A stretch of 64,000 nt of DNA from Nostoc desertorum CM1-VF14 (GTDB taxonomy: Bacteria > Cyanobacteriota > Cyanobacteriia > Cyanobacteriales > Nostocaceae). The notes under the pieces are model-generated. The model searched no databases. It saw only the letters and a list, made by a program, of their open reading frames with translations, and had not been told where the DNA came from. Location: assembly GCA_019359245.1 (NCBI GenBank), contig JAHHHR010000017.1:1-64000 (forward strand), in the 5' to 3' direction. The position numbers were made by a program, and so were the translations under genes. Of this stretch, positions 17,648-25,412 are shown in pieces (within the stretch, counting starts at the first letter, position 1; each line of letters begins with the position of its first letter).

Positions 17648-18847
17648 TTAGCGCAATCCGTGCAACACTGCTCCTAATGTAGCGATTCCCTCAACAATCT
17701 TCTGTGTTGGTTGAAAGCTAAAAGCTAACCTGAAGGCATCATCCCCCTGTCCATTGGCATAGCAACGAGTCCCTGGCAGAAAACTGATGCCGTGTTCATT
17801 GGCAGCCACAAGGAGGGCTTTGGCGCTGATATCTGGTGGCAATTTACACCAAACGAAGAAGCCGCCATCGGGACGCAGAGGAATTACATCACTGGGAAAC
17901 TCTAAGGCGATCGCTTCTAACAACAAATTACACTTATGTTTGTAGCAGGCAATTAACTCCTGAATATGATTCTCTAATTTGCCTGTGGCACAATAACGAG
18001 CGACTACATGGCTGACAAATGGCCCCACAGGCCCCTCACTTTTGAACATTGCCAGCCGTTCAATAATCGCTGGATCACCACAAGCCCAGCCTAGCCGGAT
18101 ACCAGGCGCAATAATTTTCGAGAAGGTACTCACATATAATACCCACCCCTCCTTGTCGAGGGTTGCCAGGGGGGGTACAGTTTCTCCTTGGAAACGCAAA
18201 TCGCTATAAGCATCGTCTTCTACTACCACCACGCCATATTCAGCCGCTAATGCTACCAGTTTTTGGCGGCGAAATAACGGCATAGTAACGCCTGTGGGAT
18301 TATGAAAGGTGGGAATAGTATAAATAAATCGGGGTCGAATACCCTGTTTCTTTAAATCCTTTAATGTCACTTCTAAAGCATCTACATCCATCCCCAACTC
18401 ATCCACAGGGATAGTAATTATGCGTGCGCCAGCGTGGACAAATCTAGCAACTACTCCTAAAAAGGTTGGCCCTTCCACAATTACTACATCACCAGGTTCC
18501 ACAAACACATCTGGCAGCAAGCCGAGAATCTGACCAGAACCATAGCCAATAATCAGGCGATCGCGATCGGCAGTGATTCCTTTAGCCTGCAAACGGAGGA
18601 TAATTTGCTCATACAGTTGAGCTGAAGGTGGACCGTAATTGAGGGCGATCGGAGCCTCTTCTGCCAGCACAATGGCACTTGCAGCAGCCAAGTCAGCATG
18701 AGGAAAGAGAATTGGGTCAGCTAGACCATAGGCAAAGCTGACAGTGAGAATTTTGCTTAACTCTGTACCGTAGGTTGGTGGTGCGATGTTTTTTGCTCGT
18801 TCGGCGAACAAATCAGTAATTCGGTAAGTAGGGGTGGTAGAAACCAT
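17648..18847 (-). CDS. PLP-dependent class I/II aminotransferase (2-aminoadipate-type)
   Basis: 399 residues from the ATG at 18847; an earlier ATG at 18895 adds 16 unlikely residues. The fold-type I signature is present: YGSGQ near the N-terminal third, YTIPTFHNPTGVTMP, VVEDDAYSDLRF with the pyridine-binding Asp, and STFSKIIAPGIRLGW containing the PLP lysine. The sequence resembles the LysN/AroJ-like aminotransferases related to MocR regulators but lacks a GntR DNA-binding domain. The amino donor and acceptor cannot be told from sequence. It stands alone, with divergent spacing to the binding-protein gene. Confidence 0.85.
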   Translation of the reverse strand: MVSTTPTYRITDLFAERAKNIAPPTYGTELSKILTVSFAYGLADPILFPHADLAAASAIVLAEEAPIALNYGPPSAQLYEQIILRLQAKGITADRDRLIIGYGSGQILGLLPDVFVEPGDVVIVEGPTFLGVVARFVHAGARIITIPVDELGMDVDALEVTLKDLKKQGIRPRFIYTIPTFHNPTGVTMPLFRRQKLVALAAEYGVVVVEDDAYSDLRFQGETVPPLATLDKEGWVLYVSTFSKIIAPGIRLGWACGDPAIIERLAMFKSEGPVGPFVSHVVARYCATGKLENHIQELIACYKHKCNLLLEAIALEFPSDVIPLRPDGGFFVWCKLPPDISAKALLVAANEHGISFLPGTRCYANGQGDDAFRLAFSFQPTQKIVEGIATLGAVLHGLR

Positions 18848-19072
18848 AAGTAGTTCAAAATTGGGAGTCAGAATACGGAATACACAAGAAGACAATTGGC
18901 GAAATGTCAGATCAGAAGAAGCTTCTGATCTAAACTTTTCACTAGAGTGGGGTCTTAAACTTTTGCTAGTCGCCTAGAATTCATGGTGGATTCTGGTGCT
19001 GACGGATGTATTCTTTTTTATAACATCATGACAATTATCGTGAATATTGACTGATAGAACGGGATTACTACA

Positions 19073-19958
19073 GTGAAATTAATTAACTTCAAGTGGCAGC
19101 AGCTAATTCTAAGCTTAGGCTCTTTGCTACTGAATTATTGCCTGTAAAAGTTTCTATCCCACCAATAATCTAGATGCTGTACCTCTTAGGGTGGCGACAG
19201 ATCCCACCTTTGTTCCTTTTGAAATCCAAAGGGCTAGCGGTAACTTGGAAGGTTTTGATATTGATTTAATGAATGCAATTGCTAAAGTAGCAGGTTTTGC
19301 AGTCCAGTTTGAAAGTCTTCCCTTTGATGGCATGATCTCGACCTTGCAAGCTAAAAGAGTCGATGCAGCAATTAGCGGAATCACCATTACTGCTGAACGC
19401 TTGAAAACAATTGCTTTTTCACGACCTTATTTTAAAGCCGGACTAGCGATGTCTACGACGGGCTACGCCTACGCTGTCCGCGAAGATAACCAAAATATTA
19501 AAGACTTCAATAGCCTCAAAGGTAAAAAAATTGCTGTACAAATTGGTTCAACTGGGGCAAATTTTGCTAAAACCATCCCTAACGCCAAAATTAGTACTTT
19601 TAATTCTGGTCCAGAATTTTTCCAAGACTTGCTCAACGGCAATGTTGATGCTGTGGTTAGTGATGCTTTCGCAACTTTGTATGCGATTAAAAATGGCAAA
19701 CTCAAAGGCATCAGAGTTGTTGCTGATCTGCTCACTGAAGAATATTACGGGATTGCTACACCTAAAGACTCATCCCATTTGGATGCAATTAACAGAGGTA
19801 TAGCGACTTTGTTATCCAATGGCACTTACAAGCAAATTTATCAAAAATGGTTTCATGCTGAACCTCCGCAATTGCCAGGCTCTTGGCATGGGGCATTGGG
19901 CATGGGTAGCATTTTCCTCTGCCTCTGCTTCCCCTGCTCCCCATTTATAAGCAAATGA
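19073..19958 (+). pseudogene. Polar amino-acid ABC transporter substrate-binding lipoprotein with a 1-base frameshift in the signal peptide
   Basis: The intact part (GTG 19191 onward) is a family 3 periplasmic binding protein: PTFVPFEI, GFDIDLMNAIAK, TAERLKTIAFSRPYF, GKKIAVQIGSTGA. A separate frame from GTG 19073 encodes a lipoprotein-type leader (KLINFKWQQL, then SLGSLLL) and stops. Removing one A at 19133/19134 joins them as LLLIIAC followed by the mature start KSFYPTNN, a perfect lipobox. So either this copy is a pseudogene or the base is an error. The C-terminus after AEPPQLPG is replaced by a tail encoded by a dispersed GGGCATGGGGCAT-type repeat. No permease or ATPase gene is adjacent. 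A second in-frame repeat insertion lies at 19446-19474. Confidence 0.8.
19446..19474 (-). repeat. 30-bp interspersed repeat inserted in frame
   Basis: Reverse complement of the GCGTAGGCGTAGCCCGTCG family also found at 34998, 47555 and 49643. Here it adds about eight residues (around STTGYAYA) to the amino-acid binding protein, where family members run directly from GLA into AVRED. Confidence 0.75.
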
Positions 19959-20131
19959 TTGCCAATATATTAAATATTTATCTAATATGCGTCACAATTA
20001 ATACTGTCACCAAAATTCATTGATAAACTACAATCTCTTGTAGGTCTACTGTAGTCAGGGATAGCCAATTGTGGCACCTTGGATCTTAGTGGCTAGAAGC
20101 ACCTTGGAACGGGAATAAAGGAACTTCCACT

Positions 20132-22123
20132 ATGCTGATTTGCCCTCAGTGTAAATTTGAAAACCCCAATAGCAACAAATTTTGCCAAAGCTGTGGCACA
20201 TCCCTGACTCACAAGGTTTGTCCTGAATGCAGTACCGATGATGTACCTGTGAATGCACTACGTTGTCATAACTGTGGCACGGAATGTGGAACAGTGTTTT
20301 GGGCAATTATTGCTAACGAAACGAATGGGAACTTGAAAGTAGAGAAAGATGAAGGAAATGTGGGACTAGAGGGAGATGAGGAAGCAATATCTTCCTTTCC
20401 TCTATCTCTTAATTCTCAGATTGGATTAGGCTCCTATTTAGGCTCCCAAGAGCGTTATCAATTATTAGATCCACTACCTGCCCAAACGGAAACTGCCACC
20501 ATTACTGATGTAGGTGTGAGAGTTCTAGACTGTCAGCCGTATCAAATATCACCCATTGAGGCAATACTAGCAAGTCAGCAATCAGATTTGCTAACGCCAT
20601 CAGTGGAAGCAAGTGGAATTCCTCACCTTGCTAAATTTTATATTGCCTTAGAATCCCAAGGTCATCGGGGGATACCGCCGATTCACGATGCATGGCAGCA
20701 GGGAAATATGCAGGTAGTCATAATCGAAGACCGCTCACATTGGCAGCCTTTACTCGATTTATGGCAAGAAGAAAGGACAAGTTCGTTAAAAATTTTACAC
20801 TGGTGTTATGAAATGACCCAACTTTGGGCATTATTGGAACCAGTAAATTGTCGTCAAAGCCTGTTAGATTTGGCAAATTTGCGATTGGATGAAGACCAAA
20901 CGCTGGCGCTACAAAGATTATATGTGGAACCCTCGAATTCTCAACCTGTCACCGAGTCGCCAGAATATGCCCAAGCCCAAACATCTCCTATTCCAGAGGA
21001 ACCATTAACCATCCAAGCTTTGGGACGGGTTTGGCAAGCCCTATTTAGGCAATCTCAACGGACTCAATTTGGCTCTGTAGTCCAGATGTTAGGGGATTTA
21101 GAGGTAGGTAAAATACAAACGATCGCACAGTTGCGATCGTGCTTGGAGGAAATCTCTGTTGAACTGGAAGCACTAGGAACCGCAACTTCGCCCCCAATAA
21201 AGGAGAATAATACTGCTGTGCCCACTACTATCGTGCAATCAGATGAGCCTGAAGATATGATCAGCAAAACTGATGATATGCCAACTGTTGTACTGGCAAT
21301 GCAGTTAAGTAGCTTAGAAGATGCAGGACGCACAGATGTGGGGCGTCAGCGTCATCATAACGAAGACTACTTTGGTATTGAAACCAAAATTGAGAAGTTG
21401 GAGTTACCTAAAAGTCGAGTTTTGCAAGGGCATGGTTTGTATATTCTCTGTGATGGTATGGGTGGACACGCTGGTGGCGAAATCGCCAGTGAGTTAGCAG
21501 TCAACACCCTACGGCAATACTTTCAAGAACATTGGATTGCCAACCAACTGCCAACAGAAGATAGCATTCGTGAGGCAGTGTATTTAGCGAATGAGGCGAT
21601 TTACAAGCTAAATCAACAAGATGCCCGTTCTGGAGTTGGGCGCATGGGTACAACTTTGGTAATGCTCTTAATTGAAGATACTCAAGCAGCTGTTGCTCAT
21701 GTGGGAGATAGCCGTCTCTATCGGTTAACGCGCAAGCAGGGGCTAGAACAAGTCACAGTAGACCACGAAGTTGGGCAACGGGAAATTAACCGAGGTGTGG
21801 AAGCAAGCATAGCTTACGCCCGCCCGGATGCCTACCAACTCACCCAAGCTTTGGGACCTCGTGACGAGAACTCGATTAATCCCGATGTAAGCTTTTTCGA
21901 TATCAATGAAGATACTCTTTTGTTGTTGGCATCAGATGGTCTATCAGATAATGATTTACTAGAAACCCATTGGCAGACTCACTTAGAACCCTTACTTAGT
22001 TCTGGCGCTAACTTAGAACGGGGTGTTACAGAGTTAATTGATTTGGCGAACCAACACAATGGTCATGACAACATTACTGGTATACTTATTCGGGCAAAAG
22101 TGCGCCCAAATTTAGAAAGTTAG
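20132..22123 (+). CDS. Zinc-ribbon PP2C-type protein phosphatase
   Basis: 663 residues. A double zinc ribbon opens the protein (Cys 4/7/18/21 and 30/33/45/48). It is followed by about 340 residues of middle region, which may be a degenerate kinase-like or helical module. The C-terminal PP2C domain runs from about 395: GRQRHHNEDYF, LCDGMGGHAGGE, VGDSRLYR, LASDGLSDN and GHDNIT supply the metal-binding aspartates. It dephosphorylates Ser/Thr in cytoplasmic signalling. The FHA-kinase gene follows on the same strand, and together with the VWA genes at 12.5-15 kb it recalls the VWA-phosphatase-kinase (TerY-P) triad. That association is an inference. Confidence 0.9.
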   Translation: MLICPQCKFENPNSNKFCQSCGTSLTHKVCPECSTDDVPVNALRCHNCGTECGTVFWAIIANETNGNLKVEKDEGNVGLEGDEEAISSFPLSLNSQIGLGSYLGSQERYQLLDPLPAQTETATITDVGVRVLDCQPYQISPIEAILASQQSDLLTPSVEASGIPHLAKFYIALESQGHRGIPPIHDAWQQGNMQVVIIEDRSHWQPLLDLWQEERTSSLKILHWCYEMTQLWALLEPVNCRQSLLDLANLRLDEDQTLALQRLYVEPSNSQPVTESPEYAQAQTSPIPEEPLTIQALGRVWQALFRQSQRTQFGSVVQMLGDLEVGKIQTIAQLRSCLEEISVELEALGTATSPPIKENNTAVPTTIVQSDEPEDMISKTDDMPTVVLAMQLSSLEDAGRTDVGRQRHHNEDYFGIETKIEKLELPKSRVLQGHGLYILCDGMGGHAGGEIASELAVNTLRQYFQEHWIANQLPTEDSIREAVYLANEAIYKLNQQDARSGVGRMGTTLVMLLIEDTQAAVAHVGDSRLYRLTRKQGLEQVTVDHEVGQREINRGVEASIAYARPDAYQLTQALGPRDENSINPDVSFFDINEDTLLLLASDGLSDNDLLETHWQTHLEPLLSSGANLERGVTELIDLANQHNGHDNITGILIRAKVRPNLES

Positions 22124-22124
22124 A

Positions 22125-22215
22125 AAAATGGGGAGTGGGGAAGATGAGGGAGAAAGAAGCAATGCCCAATGCCCCATGCCCAGTACCCAATACTCAGTCC
22201 CCAGTCCCCTTACCT
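22125..22215. repeat. Dispersed AATGCCC / CAGTCCC repeat
   Basis: Stretch of GGGGAGT units, then tandem CCCAATG/CCCCATG and CAGTCCC units between the phosphatase and kinase genes. It creates a spurious ATG at 22169 in frame with the kinase. Confidence 0.7.
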
Positions 22216-22228
22216 TATAGGTTGTATC

Positions 22229-23503
22229 GTGGTTAGTCTGACCCTGTTAGAACCGCAACAGAAAACGCCCCTCCACCAGTGGTGCTTTGAGAACTCTTCC
22301 ATAATTCGCATTGGTCGAGCGGCAGATAATCACGTTGTTTTAACTGATAGTTTAGTTTCGCGGCATCATCTAGAACTAAGACAAGTAGATTCTGCCGATA
22401 ATGGCGGTGGTTGGCGGCTGATTAGTCAGGGTACTAATGGGACTTTCCTCAACGGTGTCCTTGTGATTCAGAGTCCGTTACCAGATAATTCACTTTTGCA
22501 ACTGGCACAGGGAGGTCCAATACTGCAATTCCAAATTCAGGAGGTAACAGTACTGGAAATTAGTGTGCGATCGCAGCAACAAATCCAAGTCACAGAAGAA
22601 AATGCTGCTGCAACACTCCACTCAGCCCAAGGTAGATCCACTTGCACCCATGAAGGCAATTCTCCAAACAATCTATTCTGCATACACTGCGGCCAACCTC
22701 TCTCAGTGCAACAGAAAATTCGCCATTATCAGGTGTTGCAAACTCTTGGACAAGGAGGTATGGGTACTACTTATCTGGCTTGGGATGCGGCTGGCTTGAT
22801 TGCGGATATGCCACAACTGCTGGTGTTGAAGCAAATGAATGCTGATATGGTAAGAATTGCCAAAGCTCAAGAATTATTTGAGCGTGAGGCGCATACTCTC
22901 AAATCTCTTAACCATCCGGGAATTCCCAAGTATTACGACTTCTTTGTAGAAGACGGAAAAAAATACTTGGCAATGGAATTAATCCACGGACAAGATTTAG
23001 AGAAACGTGTTTATACTACTGGGCCAGTTACACCAAACCAAGCGATCGCTTGGATGATTCAAACCTGCGATATTTTAGAATATCTTCATAGCCAAGAGCC
23101 TCCACTGATTCACCGCGATATTAAACCCGCTAACCTAATGGTGCGAAGTTCTTTAAATCGCATAGTAGTGCTAGATTTTGGCGCAGTTAAAGAAATTGGC
23201 ACTGTCCCCGGTACTCGGATTGGTGCAGAAGGTTATTGCGCTCCTGAACAAGAACGAGGACAACCTTTGACTCAATCTGATTTGTATGCAATTGGGCCAA
23301 CGCTGATTTTTTTGCTCACAGGCGAAAACCCGTTTAAGTATTACCGCCAAAGGGGGCGAAACTTCAGGTTTGATGTGGCAAAAGTTCCCACGATTAGTTC
23401 CCAATTAAGAGATGTGATTGATCGCGTTACAGAACCATTGCCACGCGATCGCTATCAAACGGCGAAGGAATTAGCTGCGGCCTTAGCTGCTTGCCAAGTT
23501 TAG
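22229..23503 (+). CDS. FHA domain-zinc ribbon-Ser/Thr protein kinase
   Basis: About 424 residues from GTG 22229. An in-frame ATG at 22169 is possible, but its first 20 codons are pure dispersed repeat, so I favour the GTG. N-terminal FHA domain (IRIGRAADNHVVLTDSLVSR) binds phosphothreonine. A zinc ribbon (CTHEGN, then CIHCGQPL) comes next, then a Hanks-type kinase: LGQGGMGTTYLAWD (P-loop), VLKQMN (Lys), LIHRDIKPANLMV (catalytic loop), VVLDFGAVK (DFG), and GYCAPEQERG (activation and P+1). All catalytic residues are present and no membrane segment is seen. It directly follows the PP2C gene, its likely antagonist. Confidence 0.9.
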   Translation: MVSLTLLEPQQKTPLHQWCFENSSIIRIGRAADNHVVLTDSLVSRHHLELRQVDSADNGGGWRLISQGTNGTFLNGVLVIQSPLPDNSLLQLAQGGPILQFQIQEVTVLEISVRSQQQIQVTEENAAATLHSAQGRSTCTHEGNSPNNLFCIHCGQPLSVQQKIRHYQVLQTLGQGGMGTTYLAWDAAGLIADMPQLLVLKQMNADMVRIAKAQELFEREAHTLKSLNHPGIPKYYDFFVEDGKKYLAMELIHGQDLEKRVYTTGPVTPNQAIAWMIQTCDILEYLHSQEPPLIHRDIKPANLMVRSSLNRIVVLDFGAVKEIGTVPGTRIGAEGYCAPEQERGQPLTQSDLYAIGPTLIFLLTGENPFKYYRQRGRNFRFDVAKVPTISSQLRDVIDRVTEPLPRDRYQTAKELAAALAACQV

Positions 23504-23620
23504 GGGGTAGGGAGTTAGGAGTTAGGAGTTAGGAGTTAGGAGTTAGGAGTTAGAATTCTTCCCCTGCTTCCTCATCCCCCTCATCTTCCTCATCTCCCTA
23601 TTCCCTATTCCTCATCCCAA
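23497..23620. repeat. GAGTTAG heptamer array, six perfect units, with C-rich mirror
   Basis: GAGTTAG repeats at 23512, 23519, 23526, 23533, 23540 and 23547. A pyrimidine-rich run (CCTCATC, CCCTATT units) continues to 23620 and supplies the 3' end of the converging DUF4327 gene. It lies between convergent genes and could form a long hairpin. Confidence 0.85.
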
Positions 23621-23823
23621 GTTTCTACAGCTAGCAATTCACTAACTGGGTCTTGCATACTAAAGCCAAAGTCAAGCAGTTCCTGTTTCCAGTGCTGCCA
23701 TTCATTACCGTAGAGCAAAGCGATTTTCCAGATGCTATCGCTTGGCTTGATAATATTCGATTCTATGAGTGATTGCACATTGCGCTGCAATTTCACCATT
23801 GGGTGAATCACTTGCTGAGTCAT
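23605..23823 (-). CDS. DUF4327 small cyanobacterial protein
   Basis: 72 residues, a small protein that I recognise as the cyanobacteria-specific DUF4327 family (HPMVKLQRNVQSLIES, KPSDSIWKIALLYGNEW, LLDFGFSMQDP). It has no signal peptide, membrane segment or cysteine pair, and its role is unknown. The ATG at 23823 starts at the conserved MTQQ. Its stop lies inside the C-rich end of a repeat array. Upstream another frame is open on the same strand but has no start codon. Confidence 0.8.
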   Translation of the reverse strand: MTQQVIHPMVKLQRNVQSLIESNIIKPSDSIWKIALLYGNEWQHWKQELLDFGFSMQDPVSELLAVETWDEE

Positions 23824-24713
23824 AACCTCGATTGAATTCAGATTTTGTTGGTAAATACTTGATTAAAACTGCTTCCCATTCTGCAATTGTTGCTGGATCG
23901 TAGAGTGGTGTAATTTTTGGTAAAGCTAGTCTTAACTTTTTAACTATACCATAACAAACTCTACTAAATTACTGGTAAATTCGCTTTTGTACGGTAATTA
24001 CCACCACAAAACTCCAATTTCACCAAGCAGTCCTTAAACTTTTTGCAGAAGCCGGGCAGAGGTTGAGGGGGAAGAGGTGAAAGAGTAAGGGATGCTTTTG
24101 TTTCCCCTTTTCTTTTTACTCTTAACTTTTACCCTTTCTCCACTAGAGTGCAACAGTACCTTTTGTCATAGATATATTGTAGACACCGAGCGGAATAATT
24201 AGCCGTCTGGGAAGTTGCACTAAGAAGTCTGACTAAGGACGAGTGGGAAAATTCTATTTGTTTTAATCACAAAAAATATGTGTGCTTGTTGAAGAACGCA
24301 TAGAATACGGGCTAGTTTGAAAGTTTTTGAATTACAGGGAGATTCGCAATTGAGTAGAAATGTCTACTGTTATTAATCTATTTAAACGTTATTTACAATA
24401 TCGTAAACATCTAGCATTAGGCATAATTATCGTAAATCTTTATATAATTTTAACTTTATCCTTAAAAAGTAAGACCTGGAGGCTTACTCTGTTTAGGTGC
24501 AGGAGAGGATTTTGCTTTGAAGTATAGGAGCGATCGGCAAAATTGTCAGTACAGCATAAGCTCACCATAAAGTTCTCTCGTCCTCAGAGTCAGCTTTTAA
24601 AGTTTGTGTGAAAGATTTCCAGTTTAAGATGTTAGTTTCTATTGGGCAGATGGGTAACCTCATAACGGGAGGGTTGCTGATACCTAAGCATTTATAGCAG
24701 CAATAATTGATAC
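23824..24713. other. 890-bp spacer with no clear gene
   Basis: Holds a purine/pyrimidine inverse pair around 24060-24150 (AGGTGAAAGAGTAAGGG facing CTTTTTACTCTTAACTTTTACCC). It also has a 55-codon frame at 24360-24527 that begins STVINLFKRYLQYRK and continues with a hydrophobic helix. That frame has no good ribosome-binding site and no recognisable family, so it is uncertain. Nothing else is seen. Confidence 0.4.
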
Positions 24714-25139
24714 ATGGCTGGTTCAGGGGAAGAATACCTAATCGCCCGCAAAAAGCAGATTGGGCGGCGACAAAAGATTTTAACGATAGTGTCGATGTTC
24801 TCGTTTTTTGGTTCTACGGTATTTGCAGTCATTCCAGCAATACAACAGGCTAGCCAACCTAAGCCAGCAATTGCGTCTCCTTCTGCTGAGTCAGTGTTAC
24901 AGCAACAGGCGCGGGGTTATGAACTGGTTTTGCAACGAGAACCAGAAAACCAACTTGCTTTAGAGAAACTGTCTTTGCTGCGGTTGCAATTGAAAGATGC
25001 TAAAGGTGCGATGGAACTTTTGGAGAAGCTGGTGAAGTTGCGCCCTGAACGGCAAGATTACAAAGTTGTATTAGAGCAGGTTAAGAAGCAACAGGGTAAT
25101 GGCGATTCCCAGACAGATAACGAGCCGAAGTCTAATTAA
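24714..25139 (+). CDS. Membrane-anchored TPR protein
   Basis: 141 residues. After a short basic N-terminus (ARKKQIGRRQK), one membrane helix spans about residues 22-44. A Pro/Ala/Ser linker follows, then about two TPR helices pairs (ARGYELVLQREPENQLALEK and AMELLEKLVKLRPERQ). The protein probably sits in the membrane with its TPR part as a protein-binding surface. Function is not known; similar short TPR anchors are common in cyanobacteria. Directly downstream is a decayed copy of its 3' end. Confidence 0.8.
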   Translation: MAGSGEEYLIARKKQIGRRQKILTIVSMFSFFGSTVFAVIPAIQQASQPKPAIASPSAESVLQQQARGYELVLQREPENQLALEKLSLLRLQLKDAKGAMELLEKLVKLRPERQDYKVVLEQVKKQQGNGDSQTDNEPKSN

Positions 25140-25140
25140 T

Positions 25141-25250
25141 AAAGGGTGCGATCGCATTAATGGAGAGGTTGGTGAAATTGCATCCTAACAGGCAGGATTA
25201 TTAGACTGGGTTGGTGGATGTGAAGAAGAGGCTGGGGGAAGGAGCAAAGT
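25141..25250 (+). pseudogene. Decayed duplicate of the TPR gene's 3' end
   Basis: The bases from 25141 (AAAGGGTGCGATCGCATTAA, then GAGAGGTTGGTGAAATTGC) align with 25002-25090 inside the gene (AAAGGTGCGATGGAACTT, then GAGAAGCTGGTGAAGTTGC). The copy has small gaps and an in-frame stop. It is a tandem partial duplication that is no longer coding, or an ancestral longer protein cut short by a stop. Confidence 0.75.
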
Positions 25251-25412
25251 AAAAGAAAATCTACAGGAGTTTGATATTTTTTTCAATTAATTCAAGAAAG
25301 ATTTTACATTTTTGATTAATTATTTTAGATGTAAAAGTAAGATATAAAAAAGCAATTTTTTATTAGAAAATAATATTATGTCAATAATAAAAAAATCCAA
25401 GGAGCAACACTT

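Noticed and set aside
23824..23940. Open minus-strand frame with plausible sequence (KITPLYDPATIAEWEAVL) upstream of DUF4327
   Set aside because: No start codon, enters the DUF4327 gene out of frame and I cannot match it to a family; it might be a remnant but evidence is weak.
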